From Streptomyces sp. NRRL WC-3626 (GTDB lineage: Bacteria; Actinomycetota; Actinomycetes; Streptomycetales; Streptomycetaceae): a DNA stretch of 64,000 nucleotides. Numbering within the stretch: position 1 is the stretch's first letter; every line of letters begins with the position of its first letter. Where the stretch lies: positions 124,001 through 188,000 of the forward strand of contig NZ_JOCA01000023.1 of the NCBI RefSeq assembly GCF_000718785.1, in the 5' to 3' direction. The notes beneath the pieces were generated by a model that worked only from the letters and a program-made list of their open reading frames with translations, was not told the origin of the DNA and searched no databases. The position numbers and the translations under genes are program-made. This document shows positions 46,801-54,183 of the stretch, piece by piece.

Positions 46801-49407
46801 GTCGTCGTCGCGCGTGTCCAGCTCGAACTGCGCCTGGCCCAGGTGGAGGCGGAGTGGGGCACCCCCGCCGGAGCCTGGCAGGGCCACGGCCCCCGTCTGG
46901 CCCGCCTGCGGCAGGACGCCGACGTACTCCAGGCTCTGCTCGCCGTCGCCACCGCCCGCACCGACGTGCTCACCGCCGCCGCCACCTCGCCCGAACTCGC
47001 CGTCGCCACCTGGCACGACACCCCGGTCGAGAACGCCGTACGCGCCCTGCTGCGCGCGGCGACCACCCTGCGCGCCGCCGAGCGGTCGCGCAGGATCGTC
47101 ACGGCCGCCGAGGAACTGCTGCGCTCCTGGAACGACCGGCCCGGCGTGGCCCCCGCGGTCGCCCGCGTACTCGAAGCCGTCCGATCCCAGGACCCGCAGG
47201 GCTACCGGGAGTTCAGCGACGAGATCGCCGAGGTACGGGAGGCGGCCCGGCTGCGGGCCGAGCAGCACTCCGCGCTCGCCCGCGTCAGCGAGGCGTTCCC
47301 CTTCCTCGCCGAGCGTGTCACCGGCTCCCCGCAGGACCCCGCGTGGGACGACCGGCTGCCGCTGCTCGCGGAGGCCTGGGCCTGGTCGGCGTGGCGCGAG
47401 AGGATGGAACGGCTCACCGACCCCGAGGCCGAGCGCACGCTGCGGCGACGGCTGACGGAGGCCGACGACGAGGCCCGCATCATGCTCCACCGGCTCGCCG
47501 CCGCCCGCGCCTGGCACCGCTGCCTCGGGCTGCTCACCGGCGACCAGTCCCGCGCCCTCAGCGCGTACCAGCAGGCCGCCCGACGCATCCGGGGCAAGTA
47601 CCAGCATCGCTACCGGCGTGACGCGCAGGCCGCGCTGCGCAAGGCACAGACGGCGGTACCGGCCTGGATCATGCCGCTGCACCAGGTGGCCGAGACCGTG
47701 CCGATGGACCGGCCCGGACTGTTCGACGTCGTCATCGTCGACGAGGCCAGCCAGTCCGGCCTGGAGGCCATGCTGCTGAGCTGGCTGGCCGACCGGATGG
47801 TGGTCGTGGGCGACAGCAAGCAGGTCAGCCCGTCCAACGTCGGCCTCAAGCAGGACGAGTACTTCCATCTGCGGGACCGGCTGCTGACCGCGCTGGAACC
47901 GGACGTGCGCAGTCTCTTCGGCCCCGACTCCAGCTTCTTCGACCTCACCGAGGCGCTTTCCGCCGGCCGCGGCACACTCATGCTCAAGGAGCACTTCCGG
48001 TGCATGCCGGAGATCATCTCCTTCTCCAACGACCTCTGCTACAACGGCAGGCTCCAGCCGCTGCGACAGTACGGCGCCGACCGCCTGCCACCCGTTCGCA
48101 CGGTGTACGTCGAGGACGGGGAGGCCGTCGGCGGCAGCGAACGGCTGGTGAACACCGCCGAGGCCGAAGCCCTCGTCGACACGGTCGTGCGCTGCTGCGC
48201 CGACCCCGCGTACGACGGGAAGACCATGGGCGTGGTCAGCCTCCGTGGCGCCAAGGGACATCTGACGGAGCTGGAGAACCTGCTCGCCGAACGCCTCGAC
48301 TACGAGCAGCGCGAGGAGCGCCGCATCCGGGTCGGCGACGCCGAGGACTTCCAGGGCGACGAGCGGCACGTCATGTTCGTGTCCTGCGCCAACTCGGCCA
48401 CCACCGCCGCCGGGACCGTGCCGGGCGGCTTCAACGGAAAGACCTACGAGCAGCGGCTCAACGTGGCCGCCTCACGTGCCCAGGACCAGGTGTGGGTGTT
48501 CCACAGCGCCCGGCCCGAGCAGTTCCACGAGAACGACCTGCGCCGGCGGTGGCTCGACCACCTCACCCGGCCGGCGGAGGAGGACACCGTCGCGGTCGAG
48601 GGCGAGGTGCTGCCTGACGTACGACACGAAGCCTTCGACAGTCTCTTCCAGCAGCAGGTGTACCTGGAGCTGACGGGGCGGGGGTACCGGGTGCGGCCCG
48701 GTTACCGGGTGGGCCGCCACACCATCGACCTGGTCGTGGAGGGCGGCACCCGCCGACTCGCGGTCGCGTGTGACGGCGACGCCTTCGCCGAGGGGGAGGA
48801 CGCGTCCACGGCCGCAGCACGCCAGCGGGATCTGGAGCGCGTCGACTGGACCTTCGTCCGGATCCGCGGCAGCCGTTTCCACCTCGACCGCGAGCAGGCG
48901 CTCGCCCCGCTCTGGGCGGAGCTGGAACGGCTGGGGATCGAGCCGGTCCCCACAGCACCGGAGGAATCCGTCTCTCCCGCCGGGGCGGACGACGCCCGTG
49001 GCCTGCCTGTCGAGGAGCCGGACGACGACGGAGCGGGGGAGCCGCGGGAGCGCGACGCGAGCCCGGCGCCCGACACGGTGACGGAGCCCGTCTCCATCAC
49101 CCGAGGCGCCGGGAGCGTCCCGGCCGGCCCCGGAACCGGCCCCGGAACCGGAGGCCGCGCCCGGCCCGGCGGACCACGCCCCGCAGAGCCCCCTCCCCGT
49201 CCGGGAGATCCCCGCCGCCGCCTTCCAGCGGCTGGTGCGGGAGATGCAGGGGCTGCAGGCCGCCATCGACGCACCGGACGAGCTGCCCGTGGACGTGGAC
49301 CCGGCCAACCTCGTCTTCCTCCGGAAGACACGGGCCGACCAGCGGGAGCGCCGCACACAGCGCCTGGGCTTCCTGCGGTCCTTCCTCGACGCCGTACGGG
49401 TCGGTGA
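43885..49407 (+). CDS. SF1 helicase (AAA_11/AAA_12) with C-terminal endonuclease domain; tail frameshifted
   Basis: Very large DNA/RNA helicase-nuclease. From ATG 43885 (GGGGGTGG upstream) the first ~600 residues are a family-specific region. The SF1 core then has Walker A QGPPGTGKTHT (about 607-616), a long helical insertion, DEASQ (about 1285), GDSKQVSPS and a C-terminal motor with EDFQGDERHVMF and NVAASRAQDQVWVFHS. A Vsr/MTES_1575-type nuclease follows (about 1575-1680; HTIDLVVEGG, VACDGD, ERVDWTFVRIRGSRF). After a Pro/Glu linker, the frame turns to low-complexity sequence near 49086 and ends at 49407. The natural C-terminus is in the next frame (to 49648). One fewer C in the run at 49086-49088 would join them into about 1,920 residues. 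Likely role: defence or DNA processing. Confidence 0.82.
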   Translation: MSRREYGPGDEMQPVGFDYQYDDGLHVRVDDVLPYELVDPEGSDGYRQGDDLVRCTLYLSNGTDHPMDMDGITLLVRSGPYGKTGRQVQDYRTELLDDRLDGTLRKGRRASATWAYSIPAGTATELDIEVRFPYDHKRESVTFTTAKDMTPVQAAQLPDQTSLFGERQPALSADGDDEGRGAARTVLGAVPSQPTGPGPRPAMSPVPGSTPSGELDATRVRQIFRFLAEAEESKTRPVRTLDGAAGAVWFEELPDTPEVAVMLDGTLGTEEPAWLTLARPEREDAPHPRPLLAPWVDETRIRDFKQTRAPHLRRRIEPEFPDWSRGIPLDKTYHELDDHPKREKIEKLYAAWEQEWLAWAERRRAVDPVVRLYDRLHKMHEDAANLGEAYELVLGLGRLTWQTTGGQRVERHLVTHRATLHLDPATGTLTAAPDPTGTGLELEEGMLEGAQHVPGAVREQIVDALDGAADVTDPTHLDAVHTALRSWTNAAHSAGSYSPTVERARPRTLDVPQVGLTPALVLRERNRRSTMDALKAIARQIDAGTPPTELLGYIAGRDGALTAADLAATEDDGAQAGAGEMYFALPANEEQRTIAERLRANRLVVVQGPPGTGKTHTIANLVTDLLAQGKRVLITSHTPRALRVLRDKLPESIRDLCVSRTEDGAAAQRELEASVQRILGEYAGYDPKASEKDIRTLQARLAAARAAQQAMLRDLAVLREQETHRFEAEIGDYTGSLQEIAERLTAETERHDWLGQVPGEQPSVTAEDALRLLHTTRAYTPHHQALAAEAPGPSELPAPGDFEEAVRVVRSAEEAHEAVRQDPLSLRYDTAVRGLNETEQRRLTDALDAFSAARARAASLAAAAGAWAGSLMEEVTAGQDWQTRSRHTAVTDALAALDASLTTLGTAMVSGLEQYDPAVALGQATTLYDGLAQGQKLRGPLGTRTKLARAVGAFVQAVRVDGRTPEDPATAAVVVARVQLELRLAQVEAEWGTPAGAWQGHGPRLARLRQDADVLQALLAVATARTDVLTAAATSPELAVATWHDTPVENAVRALLRAATTLRAAERSRRIVTAAEELLRSWNDRPGVAPAVARVLEAVRSQDPQGYREFSDEIAEVREAARLRAEQHSALARVSEAFPFLAERVTGSPQDPAWDDRLPLLAEAWAWSAWRERMERLTDPEAERTLRRRLTEADDEARIMLHRLAAARAWHRCLGLLTGDQSRALSAYQQAARRIRGKYQHRYRRDAQAALRKAQTAVPAWIMPLHQVAETVPMDRPGLFDVVIVDEASQSGLEAMLLSWLADRMVVVGDSKQVSPSNVGLKQDEYFHLRDRLLTALEPDVRSLFGPDSSFFDLTEALSAGRGTLMLKEHFRCMPEIISFSNDLCYNGRLQPLRQYGADRLPPVRTVYVEDGEAVGGSERLVNTAEAEALVDTVVRCCADPAYDGKTMGVVSLRGAKGHLTELENLLAERLDYEQREERRIRVGDAEDFQGDERHVMFVSCANSATTAAGTVPGGFNGKTYEQRLNVAASRAQDQVWVFHSARPEQFHENDLRRRWLDHLTRPAEEDTVAVEGEVLPDVRHEAFDSLFQQQVYLELTGRGYRVRPGYRVGRHTIDLVVEGGTRRLAVACDGDAFAEGEDASTAAARQRDLERVDWTFVRIRGSRFHLDREQALAPLWAELERLGIEPVPTAPEESVSPAGADDARGLPVEEPDDDGAGEPRERDASPAPDTVTEPVSITRGAGSVPAGPGTGPGTGGRARPGGPRPAEPPPRPGDPRRRLPAAGAGDAGAAGRHRRTGRAARGRGPGQPRLPPEDTGRPAGAPHTAPGLPAVLPRRRTGR

Positions 49408-49648
49408 GGAGAGGGGGACAGCGACGGCGGTGCACCCCGGCGCGCTGCTCGTCCTCGAGTTCGACGGACAGGTCGACGACACGGCTCTGTACACCGTCGC
49501 CGAACTGCCCACCGACGACGCGGAGATCATCTCCCCTTCGTCGCCGCTGGGTCACGCGCTGATGTGGCAGCCGACGGGACGGCAGCTCTCGTACGACGCC
49601 TCAGTGGGCAGGAGCCACACGGTCGTCGTCCGGGAGATCAGAGTCTGA
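49235..49648 (+). CDS. GreA/GreB C-terminal-like domain (displaced tail of the helicase, or separate gene)
   Basis: Reading continues in this frame from about 49087 (SPSPEAPG, PAAAFQRLVREMQG); the first ATG inside is 49253 and GTG 49235. The last ~70 residues match the GreA/GreB C-terminal fold: a PGALLVLEFDGQ strand, YTVAELP, then IISPSSPLGHALMWQPTG, the usual S-P-L-G-A-L signature. A Gre-like domain could contact RNA polymerase secondary-channel partners or simply be a fold reused for protein contact. No clear ribosome site precedes it, so I favour it being the end of the helicase protein rather than an independent gene. Confidence 0.6.
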   Translation: MREMQGLQAAIDAPDELPVDVDPANLVFLRKTRADQRERRTQRLGFLRSFLDAVRVGEERGTATAVHPGALLVLEFDGQVDDTALYTVAELPTDDAEIISPSSPLGHALMWQPTGRQLSYDASVGRSHTVVVREIRV

Positions 49649-49671
49649 CGAGGGGGAGCCGGAGCTCCCGC

Positions 49672-49731
49672 GGCCGGGGGCCCTGGTGTCCCGGACCCCA
49701 CTCAGGGGCCGGGACACCAGGGCCCCCGGCC
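49672..49731. terminator. 23-bp bidirectional hairpin
   Basis: Arms 49672-49694 and 49709-49731 are perfect complements (GGCCGGGGGCCCTGGTGTCC...), with further CCCC/GGGG pairing in the loop. It lies between the convergent helicase tail and UvrD gene. Confidence 0.82.
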
Positions 49732-49734
49732 GAC

Positions 49735-51906
49735 TCAGCCGGTCACCGGGTCCAGCAGACGGCTGCGGTCACCGTTCCACGAGATCGCCAGCGCGTCGCG
49801 CGCCCGCGTGGACGCCACGAACAACAGGCAGTGCTCCGCCAGTAGATCCGACTGGTGCTGGACGGGGTCGACCTCGGCGGGTGTCACCTGCGGGGCGAAG
49901 GGCAGCACGCTCGACGTCACGCCCACCACGGCCACGCACCTGAACTCCAGTCCCTTCATCGCGTGCATGGTGGCCACGCGGACACCGGAGACGTCCGGTC
50001 CCGGGTTGTCCTTGACGGCCACCGCCGGGACGCCCTCCCGTCGCAGGCGGGTGATGACGGCGTCGACCAGGGTGTTGAACCGGGCGCACACCGCCACCTC
50101 GGACGGCTTCACCCCGTCCTGCCCGATCCAGGTGCGCACCTGCTCGACGAGCGCCCGGAGTTCCTCGTCCTGGCTGCCGTATCCGCGCGCCTCCGGGATA
50201 CGGCCGTGCAGCTGCGAACGGTAGCCGCGCAGGGAGTCCATGCCGCCGTCCTCGTCGTCGTCCTCGCCGAGCCGTCCCACCGGCCGGCCGTCGAGCAGGG
50301 ACGCCGACCAGCGCAGGATCTCCTCCGTGCTGCGGTAGTTGAGGCGGAGTCGGGAGGTGCGTCCCCGGACGTTGACGCCCAGCGAGCGCAAGGAGACGCG
50401 GGAGTCGTAGATGCGTTGATGCGGGTCGCCGACCAGGAACATGTCGTCGGCCCGGTCGGCGACGCAGGCGCGCAGTACCCGCCACTGGGCGGGATGCAGG
50501 TCCTGTGCCTCGTCCACGACGACATGGTGGTAGCGCGGCGGGCTGTCGGCGAGGACACGCGCCGCCTGGTCGCACAGCTGCGTGTACGTCGCCGAGTCGC
50601 GTGAGGCGAGGTCCGCCGTGAACCGCTCCATCACCCGCCACAGTCTGGCCCGTTGCACCCGGCCGACCTGGGTGCCGCGTCCGCGCCGTACGCAGCGCAG
50701 GTACTCCTCCGGCGTGCGCAGCCCCTGCGCCAGGACGACGTTGCGGAACTCCCGGGACAGGAACTGCTCCGTCCAGGGCAGCTCCTCACCTGCGGCGGCG
50801 CGGGTCCAGGCGCTCTTCTCGGCGGCGCCCGTCAGGGGCTTCGGGGAACTGCCCCGCGCCTCCCGGACGACCCGGGCGGCGAGGGAGTCGACCGTCGTGA
50901 CGTCGACGCGGTCCAGCAGACGGGCGTCGGCGTCCCCGAGCAGGAGCGCCAGGCTGTCCCGCAGGGTTGCCGCCATGGCGTTGGTGAACGTGGTGAGCAG
51001 GATCCGTTCGCCCTCGCGGCCGGTGCGCAGCAGGTGCCGTACGCGGTGCAGGGCGACCACCGTCTTGCCGGTGCCGGGGCCGCCGGTGACCTGGGCGGGG
51101 CCGTTGAAACCCGGGTGGTAGGCGTGGCGGCGCTGGGCGGGGTGGAGGAAGATCCGCCAGCGGGCGAAGTCCTCGCTGAGGATGCGTTCCAGCTCGCCGG
51201 GGCCCGTCACCTCCACGATGCGGTCGGGCGTGTTGAGAATCGCCTCGGCGAGCGTGACCGCCGGACGTTCCTCCGCCGTGCGCACCGTCTGTCCCCGCGG
51301 AGCGATCAACTGCTCCCAGACGTCCTCCGCGGTTTCGCCCTGCGCCAGGAACCACAACACCTCGTACTGGTCGGCGGGCATCATCGGCGGCGCCATGACC
51401 GTCAGGTCGTCGGCCGTGACACAGACGCGGGCCAACCTCAGCACCTGGTCGTCGATGCCGAGGTCACGCAGAACGGTGTCGGAGTGCCCCTCGAAGAGAC
51501 GGGTGGGGGTGGTGTCCGCCTTGGTCTCGAAGTACGTCTCCATCTGCTCGAGGGCCTCGACGTTGCGCACCTCCACGCCGTGGGTCGCGCTGTTGACCGA
51601 GTAGGCGCGTTTGCAGGCCCAGTTGATCGCCTCGTCGTGCGGGGCGACCCGCAGCAGCATGAACAGTTCGCTGCCGTCGTCGGGGGCGAGCAGGACACCC
51701 CGGTAGAACTTGGTGATGCGTATCGTGCGGATCCGGGGATCGCGTGCCCGCTCGAGCTTCTCCAGGTGCATGCCCTTGCTCGCGTGGAGCTGGGGGACGG
51801 TCATGCCGCGGAACATCTGGATCGCGTCGCCGACCTCCTTCTGAACCGGCCGCTGCAGCGAGATGAGGTCCCCGACGAAGTCGTCGGAGAGAGCGAGTCG
51901 GGGCAT
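49735..51906 (-). CDS. UvrD-like helicase with N-terminal RelE-like domain
   Basis: A 723-residue protein. Residues 1-100 resemble the RelE/ParE toxin fold (LSDDFVGDLISLQRPVQKEV, MHLEKLERARD, RTIRITKFYRGVLL, HDEAINWACKR). The SF1A helicase follows with Walker A GGPGTGKT (275-282), VVVDEAQDLHPAQW, LVGDPHQRIYDSR, LRLNYRST and TMHAMKGLEFR, VASTRARDAL at the end. The start ATG is at 51906. The RelE-like part may bind RNA or ribosomes, or serve as a regulatory domain. A copy of the repeated element gives TTGACT about 95 bases upstream. It converges with the large helicase and lies downstream of the IclR gene in the same direction. Confidence 0.85.
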   Translation of the reverse strand: MPRLALSDDFVGDLISLQRPVQKEVGDAIQMFRGMTVPQLHASKGMHLEKLERARDPRIRTIRITKFYRGVLLAPDDGSELFMLLRVAPHDEAINWACKRAYSVNSATHGVEVRNVEALEQMETYFETKADTTPTRLFEGHSDTVLRDLGIDDQVLRLARVCVTADDLTVMAPPMMPADQYEVLWFLAQGETAEDVWEQLIAPRGQTVRTAEERPAVTLAEAILNTPDRIVEVTGPGELERILSEDFARWRIFLHPAQRRHAYHPGFNGPAQVTGGPGTGKTVVALHRVRHLLRTGREGERILLTTFTNAMAATLRDSLALLLGDADARLLDRVDVTTVDSLAARVVREARGSSPKPLTGAAEKSAWTRAAAGEELPWTEQFLSREFRNVVLAQGLRTPEEYLRCVRRGRGTQVGRVQRARLWRVMERFTADLASRDSATYTQLCDQAARVLADSPPRYHHVVVDEAQDLHPAQWRVLRACVADRADDMFLVGDPHQRIYDSRVSLRSLGVNVRGRTSRLRLNYRSTEEILRWSASLLDGRPVGRLGEDDDEDGGMDSLRGYRSQLHGRIPEARGYGSQDEELRALVEQVRTWIGQDGVKPSEVAVCARFNTLVDAVITRLRREGVPAVAVKDNPGPDVSGVRVATMHAMKGLEFRCVAVVGVTSSVLPFAPQVTPAEVDPVQHQSDLLAEHCLLFVASTRARDALAISWNGDRSRLLDPVTG

Positions 51907-51990
51907 CGGCGTCCTCGGTGACGGGCGGGCGGAGGTCAGGACCAGCCTAGAGACCTCAGGCGCCCGGTGCGACGGAGCACCCCATATTCG

Positions 51991-53685
51991 TCATGTGAAC
52001 TGAGTCAACAAAGCCGGTCTGCCCGTCAGTACGGCACCGTCCGCGAACGCCACCGCCAGGTCCGACTCGATGCCAGCCGCGCAGGCGCGCAGCGCCGGGA
52101 GGAGGGTGGTTCTGGTGTGTTCGGGGGGTTCGGGGCCCGCGTGCAGGGCGATGTTCACCGCTCCGACGGCCCGGCCGGTCCGGTCCCGGACCGGTACCGC
52201 CAGTGAGCGCAGGCCCGCCTCCAACTCCTGGTCGACCAGAGCGTGTTCTTCCAGGGCGACCCGGTCCAGCTCGGCGTCGAGTGCGCCGGGTGAGGTGAGT
52301 GTGCGCGGGGTCAGGGCCCGGGGGTGTGAGGCCGCGACGCGGGACCGGCGGTCCGGTTCCGGGAGGTCGGCCAGGAGGACCCGGCCCATCGACGTGGCGT
52401 ACGCGGGCAGTCGCGTGCCGGGCGTGATGCGGGCGCTGGTGATCTGCTGGGCGGCGGCTCGGGCGACGTAGTGGACCTCGGTGCCGTCGAGGACCGCCAG
52501 GGATGCCGACTCCCGTACACGTGAGGCCAGTTCGGTCAGATGGGGCTGGGCGATGTCGGCGAGGGTGAGGGTGGAGAGCCGTGCGTAGCCGAGTTCCAGG
52601 ACGTGCGGGGACGGCAGGAAACGGCGGCCCCGTTGGTCCACGTAACCCAGTTCGCGGAGTGTCAGGAGGTTGCGGCGGGTGCTCGGGTACGAGAGTCCCG
52701 TGGCCTCGGCCGCCTCCGTGAGGGTGAGTCCGCCGCGCCGCCCGCCGAGTGCGGTCAGGACGGCGAGGCCCCGGGCCAGTGCCTGGAGGAAGGACGGGCC
52801 CAGTTCCGGCTTGGCGTCGGTGTAGGCGGGGATCGCGGGGATGGCGGGGGGTGCGGTCGTGGGCGCCGCGGGGCCGTACAGGGCGTCCGCGACGCGGGCG
52901 GCCTCTTCCCTCATCGGGGCCAGCGCGCGTGCGCGCAGTTCCTCGCCGCTGTGGCGGCTGGTGTGCGCCAGCGCGCTGATCGCGCAGACGGGCCGGCCGT
53001 CCGGGTCGCGCACCGGCACCGCTACGGCGACCAGGCCGGGGGCGACGAGCTGGTCGTCCAGCGCCCAGCCGTCCGCGTCGGCCGCCGAGGTCCACGCCGC
53101 GAAGTCGGCCTCCGTCCGTTCAAGGAGGGCGGGGGTGCGACGTGGGGGAACGGCCGGGAAGGTCTCGTCGAGGGGGTCGGCGGCGCGGCGGGCCCGCCAC
53201 GCGTCGTACGTGTCCGGACTCCAGCCGGCGGCGAGTACGGCTCCGGCCGCGCAGCGCTCGGCGGGCAGCAGGTCGCCCACCCGGAACCCCAGCGGGATCA
53301 CCCGGCCGGGCGGAACGGCCTTGCCCACGATGCGCGCGTCGCAGCCGTCGAGGACGATCGCCGAGACCGATTCGTCCAGGGTGCGGGCCAGCCGGTCGAG
53401 GCTCGGCCGCAGCGCGCGCGACATGCCGCTCGCGTGCAGATAGGCGTTGCCGAACTCCATCAGGCGCGGGGCGGGCACAAGATCGCGTCCCACGGCGCGC
53501 AGGTGGTCGAGGTGGGTGAGGGTCGCGATGATCCGGTCGACGGTCGAACGCGCCAGACCGGTCGCACGCGCGAGGTCGCCCGGACGTACGGAATGGGGGG
53601 ACTCGGCCACGATCCGCAGCACGGCGAGTCCGCGCTCCAGCGGACCTGCGGTTTCCCCCGACGCCCCTGCACCGCCCGGCGCCAT
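51991..53685 (-). CDS. Tandem IclR-family regulator
   Basis: A 564-residue protein made of two complete IclR units. The first has its winged helix at about residues 15-75 (LERGLAVLRIVAES, ARATGLARSTVDRIIATL) and a sensing domain to about 255. The second starts near 290 (ARGLAVLTALGGRRGGLTLTEA, ATGLSYPSTRRNLLTL) with its own sensing domain (LDGTEVHYVARAAA, YATSMGRVLLADL, VDQELEAGLRSLAVPV). The ATG at 53685 has AGGAGGAGGTGCC upstream, so I preferred it to the longer frame. It is divergent from two tiny genes and an aldehyde dehydrogenase, which it probably controls in aromatic catabolism (PcaR-like); the duplication is unusual but known. Confidence 0.88.
   Translation of the reverse strand: MAPGGAGASGETAGPLERGLAVLRIVAESPHSVRPGDLARATGLARSTVDRIIATLTHLDHLRAVGRDLVPAPRLMEFGNAYLHASGMSRALRPSLDRLARTLDESVSAIVLDGCDARIVGKAVPPGRVIPLGFRVGDLLPAERCAAGAVLAAGWSPDTYDAWRARRAADPLDETFPAVPPRRTPALLERTEADFAAWTSAADADGWALDDQLVAPGLVAVAVPVRDPDGRPVCAISALAHTSRHSGEELRARALAPMREEAARVADALYGPAAPTTAPPAIPAIPAYTDAKPELGPSFLQALARGLAVLTALGGRRGGLTLTEAAEATGLSYPSTRRNLLTLRELGYVDQRGRRFLPSPHVLELGYARLSTLTLADIAQPHLTELASRVRESASLAVLDGTEVHYVARAAAQQITSARITPGTRLPAYATSMGRVLLADLPEPDRRSRVAASHPRALTPRTLTSPGALDAELDRVALEEHALVDQELEAGLRSLAVPVRDRTGRAVGAVNIALHAGPEPPEHTRTTLLPALRACAAGIESDLAVAFADGAVLTGRPALLTQFT
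51995..52009 (-). promoter_or_regulatory. 15-bp dyad element, copy 7 (upstream of the UvrD gene)
   Basis: GTGAACTGAGTCAAC, the best match (14 of 14). It overlaps the end of the IclR coding region. On the minus strand it yields TTGACT, 16-base spacer, TATGGG, a likely promoter of the UvrD-like gene. Confidence 0.55.
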
Positions 53686-53799
53686 GGCACCTCCTCCTGT
53701 GTCTCGGCTCCCAGGCGCGTGCGGCCGTACTCGTCCGGGTGAGAACGCTAGCGGCCATTGACAGAGTCCTGACGATCGCACACACTCGGCGCACTCGGC

Positions 53800-53826
53800 C
53801 AGCGAAAGTAAGTTCACTCAGCGAAA
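53800..53826. promoter_or_regulatory. Direct repeat in the IclR / aldehyde dehydrogenase intergenic region
   Basis: CAGCGAAA occurs at 53800-53807 and 53819-53826, 19 bases apart, between the divergent IclR gene and the tiny genes. It is a candidate regulator site; no further support. Confidence 0.35.
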
Positions 53827-53876
53827 AACAATTGCCCGGTGCGGTACGGGACGCATCCCGCCGCCCGCCCCTTCCG

Positions 53877-54020
53877 ATGAGGACTCGCATGAGCAGTTCC
53901 GCCCAGAGCCGCTGCGATCTCACGGTGTCGTGCACCCCGCTCCCGGCACCGGTACGGTCGAAACTGTTCCTCATCGAGGGCGCCGCGCTCGCGGCGGTGC
54001 TCGTCGCGGTCGCCCGGTGA
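53877..54020 (+). CDS. Tiny possible membrane protein
   Basis: A 47-residue reading frame (ATG 53877, or ATG 53889) ending in a hydrophobic helix (LFLIEGAALAAVLVAVAR). Its TGA overlaps the ATG of the next tiny gene. The tandem arrangement before the aldehyde dehydrogenase suggests real translation, but I recognise no family. Confidence 0.35.
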   Translation: MRTRMSSSAQSRCDLTVSCTPLPAPVRSKLFLIEGAALAAVLVAVAR

Positions 54021-54151
54021 TGACCTGGCCCGCACCCGGCGGGCTGAGCCCGGTGGCCATCGGCGTGGGCGCGGTCATCGCGACCCTGGGCACCGAGGCC
54101 GGGGCGAGCACCGACCCGGCCACCCCCGCGCCCCCGCCCGCCGAGGCCTGA
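54020..54151 (+). CDS. Tiny possible membrane protein
   Basis: A 43-residue frame starting at ATG 54020 inside the preceding stop (TGATG). It has a short hydrophobic part (GLSPVAIGVGAVIATLG) and a Pro/Ala tail. It ends 32 bases before the aldehyde dehydrogenase start. Function unknown. Confidence 0.35.
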   Translation: MTWPAPGGLSPVAIGVGAVIATLGTEAGASTDPATPAPPPAEA

Positions 54152-54183
54152 GCCGTCGGACCCCTTCTCTCCAGGAGCACCCC

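Noticed and set aside
43840..48369. 1,509-codon minus-strand frame opposite the large helicase
   Set aside because: No motif or start signal; it mirrors the codon bias of the real helicase gene.
53803..53817. Possible eighth copy of the 15-bp element before the IclR gene (GTGAACTTACTTTCG in reverse)
   Set aside because: Only the first half matches; the second half-site is absent.
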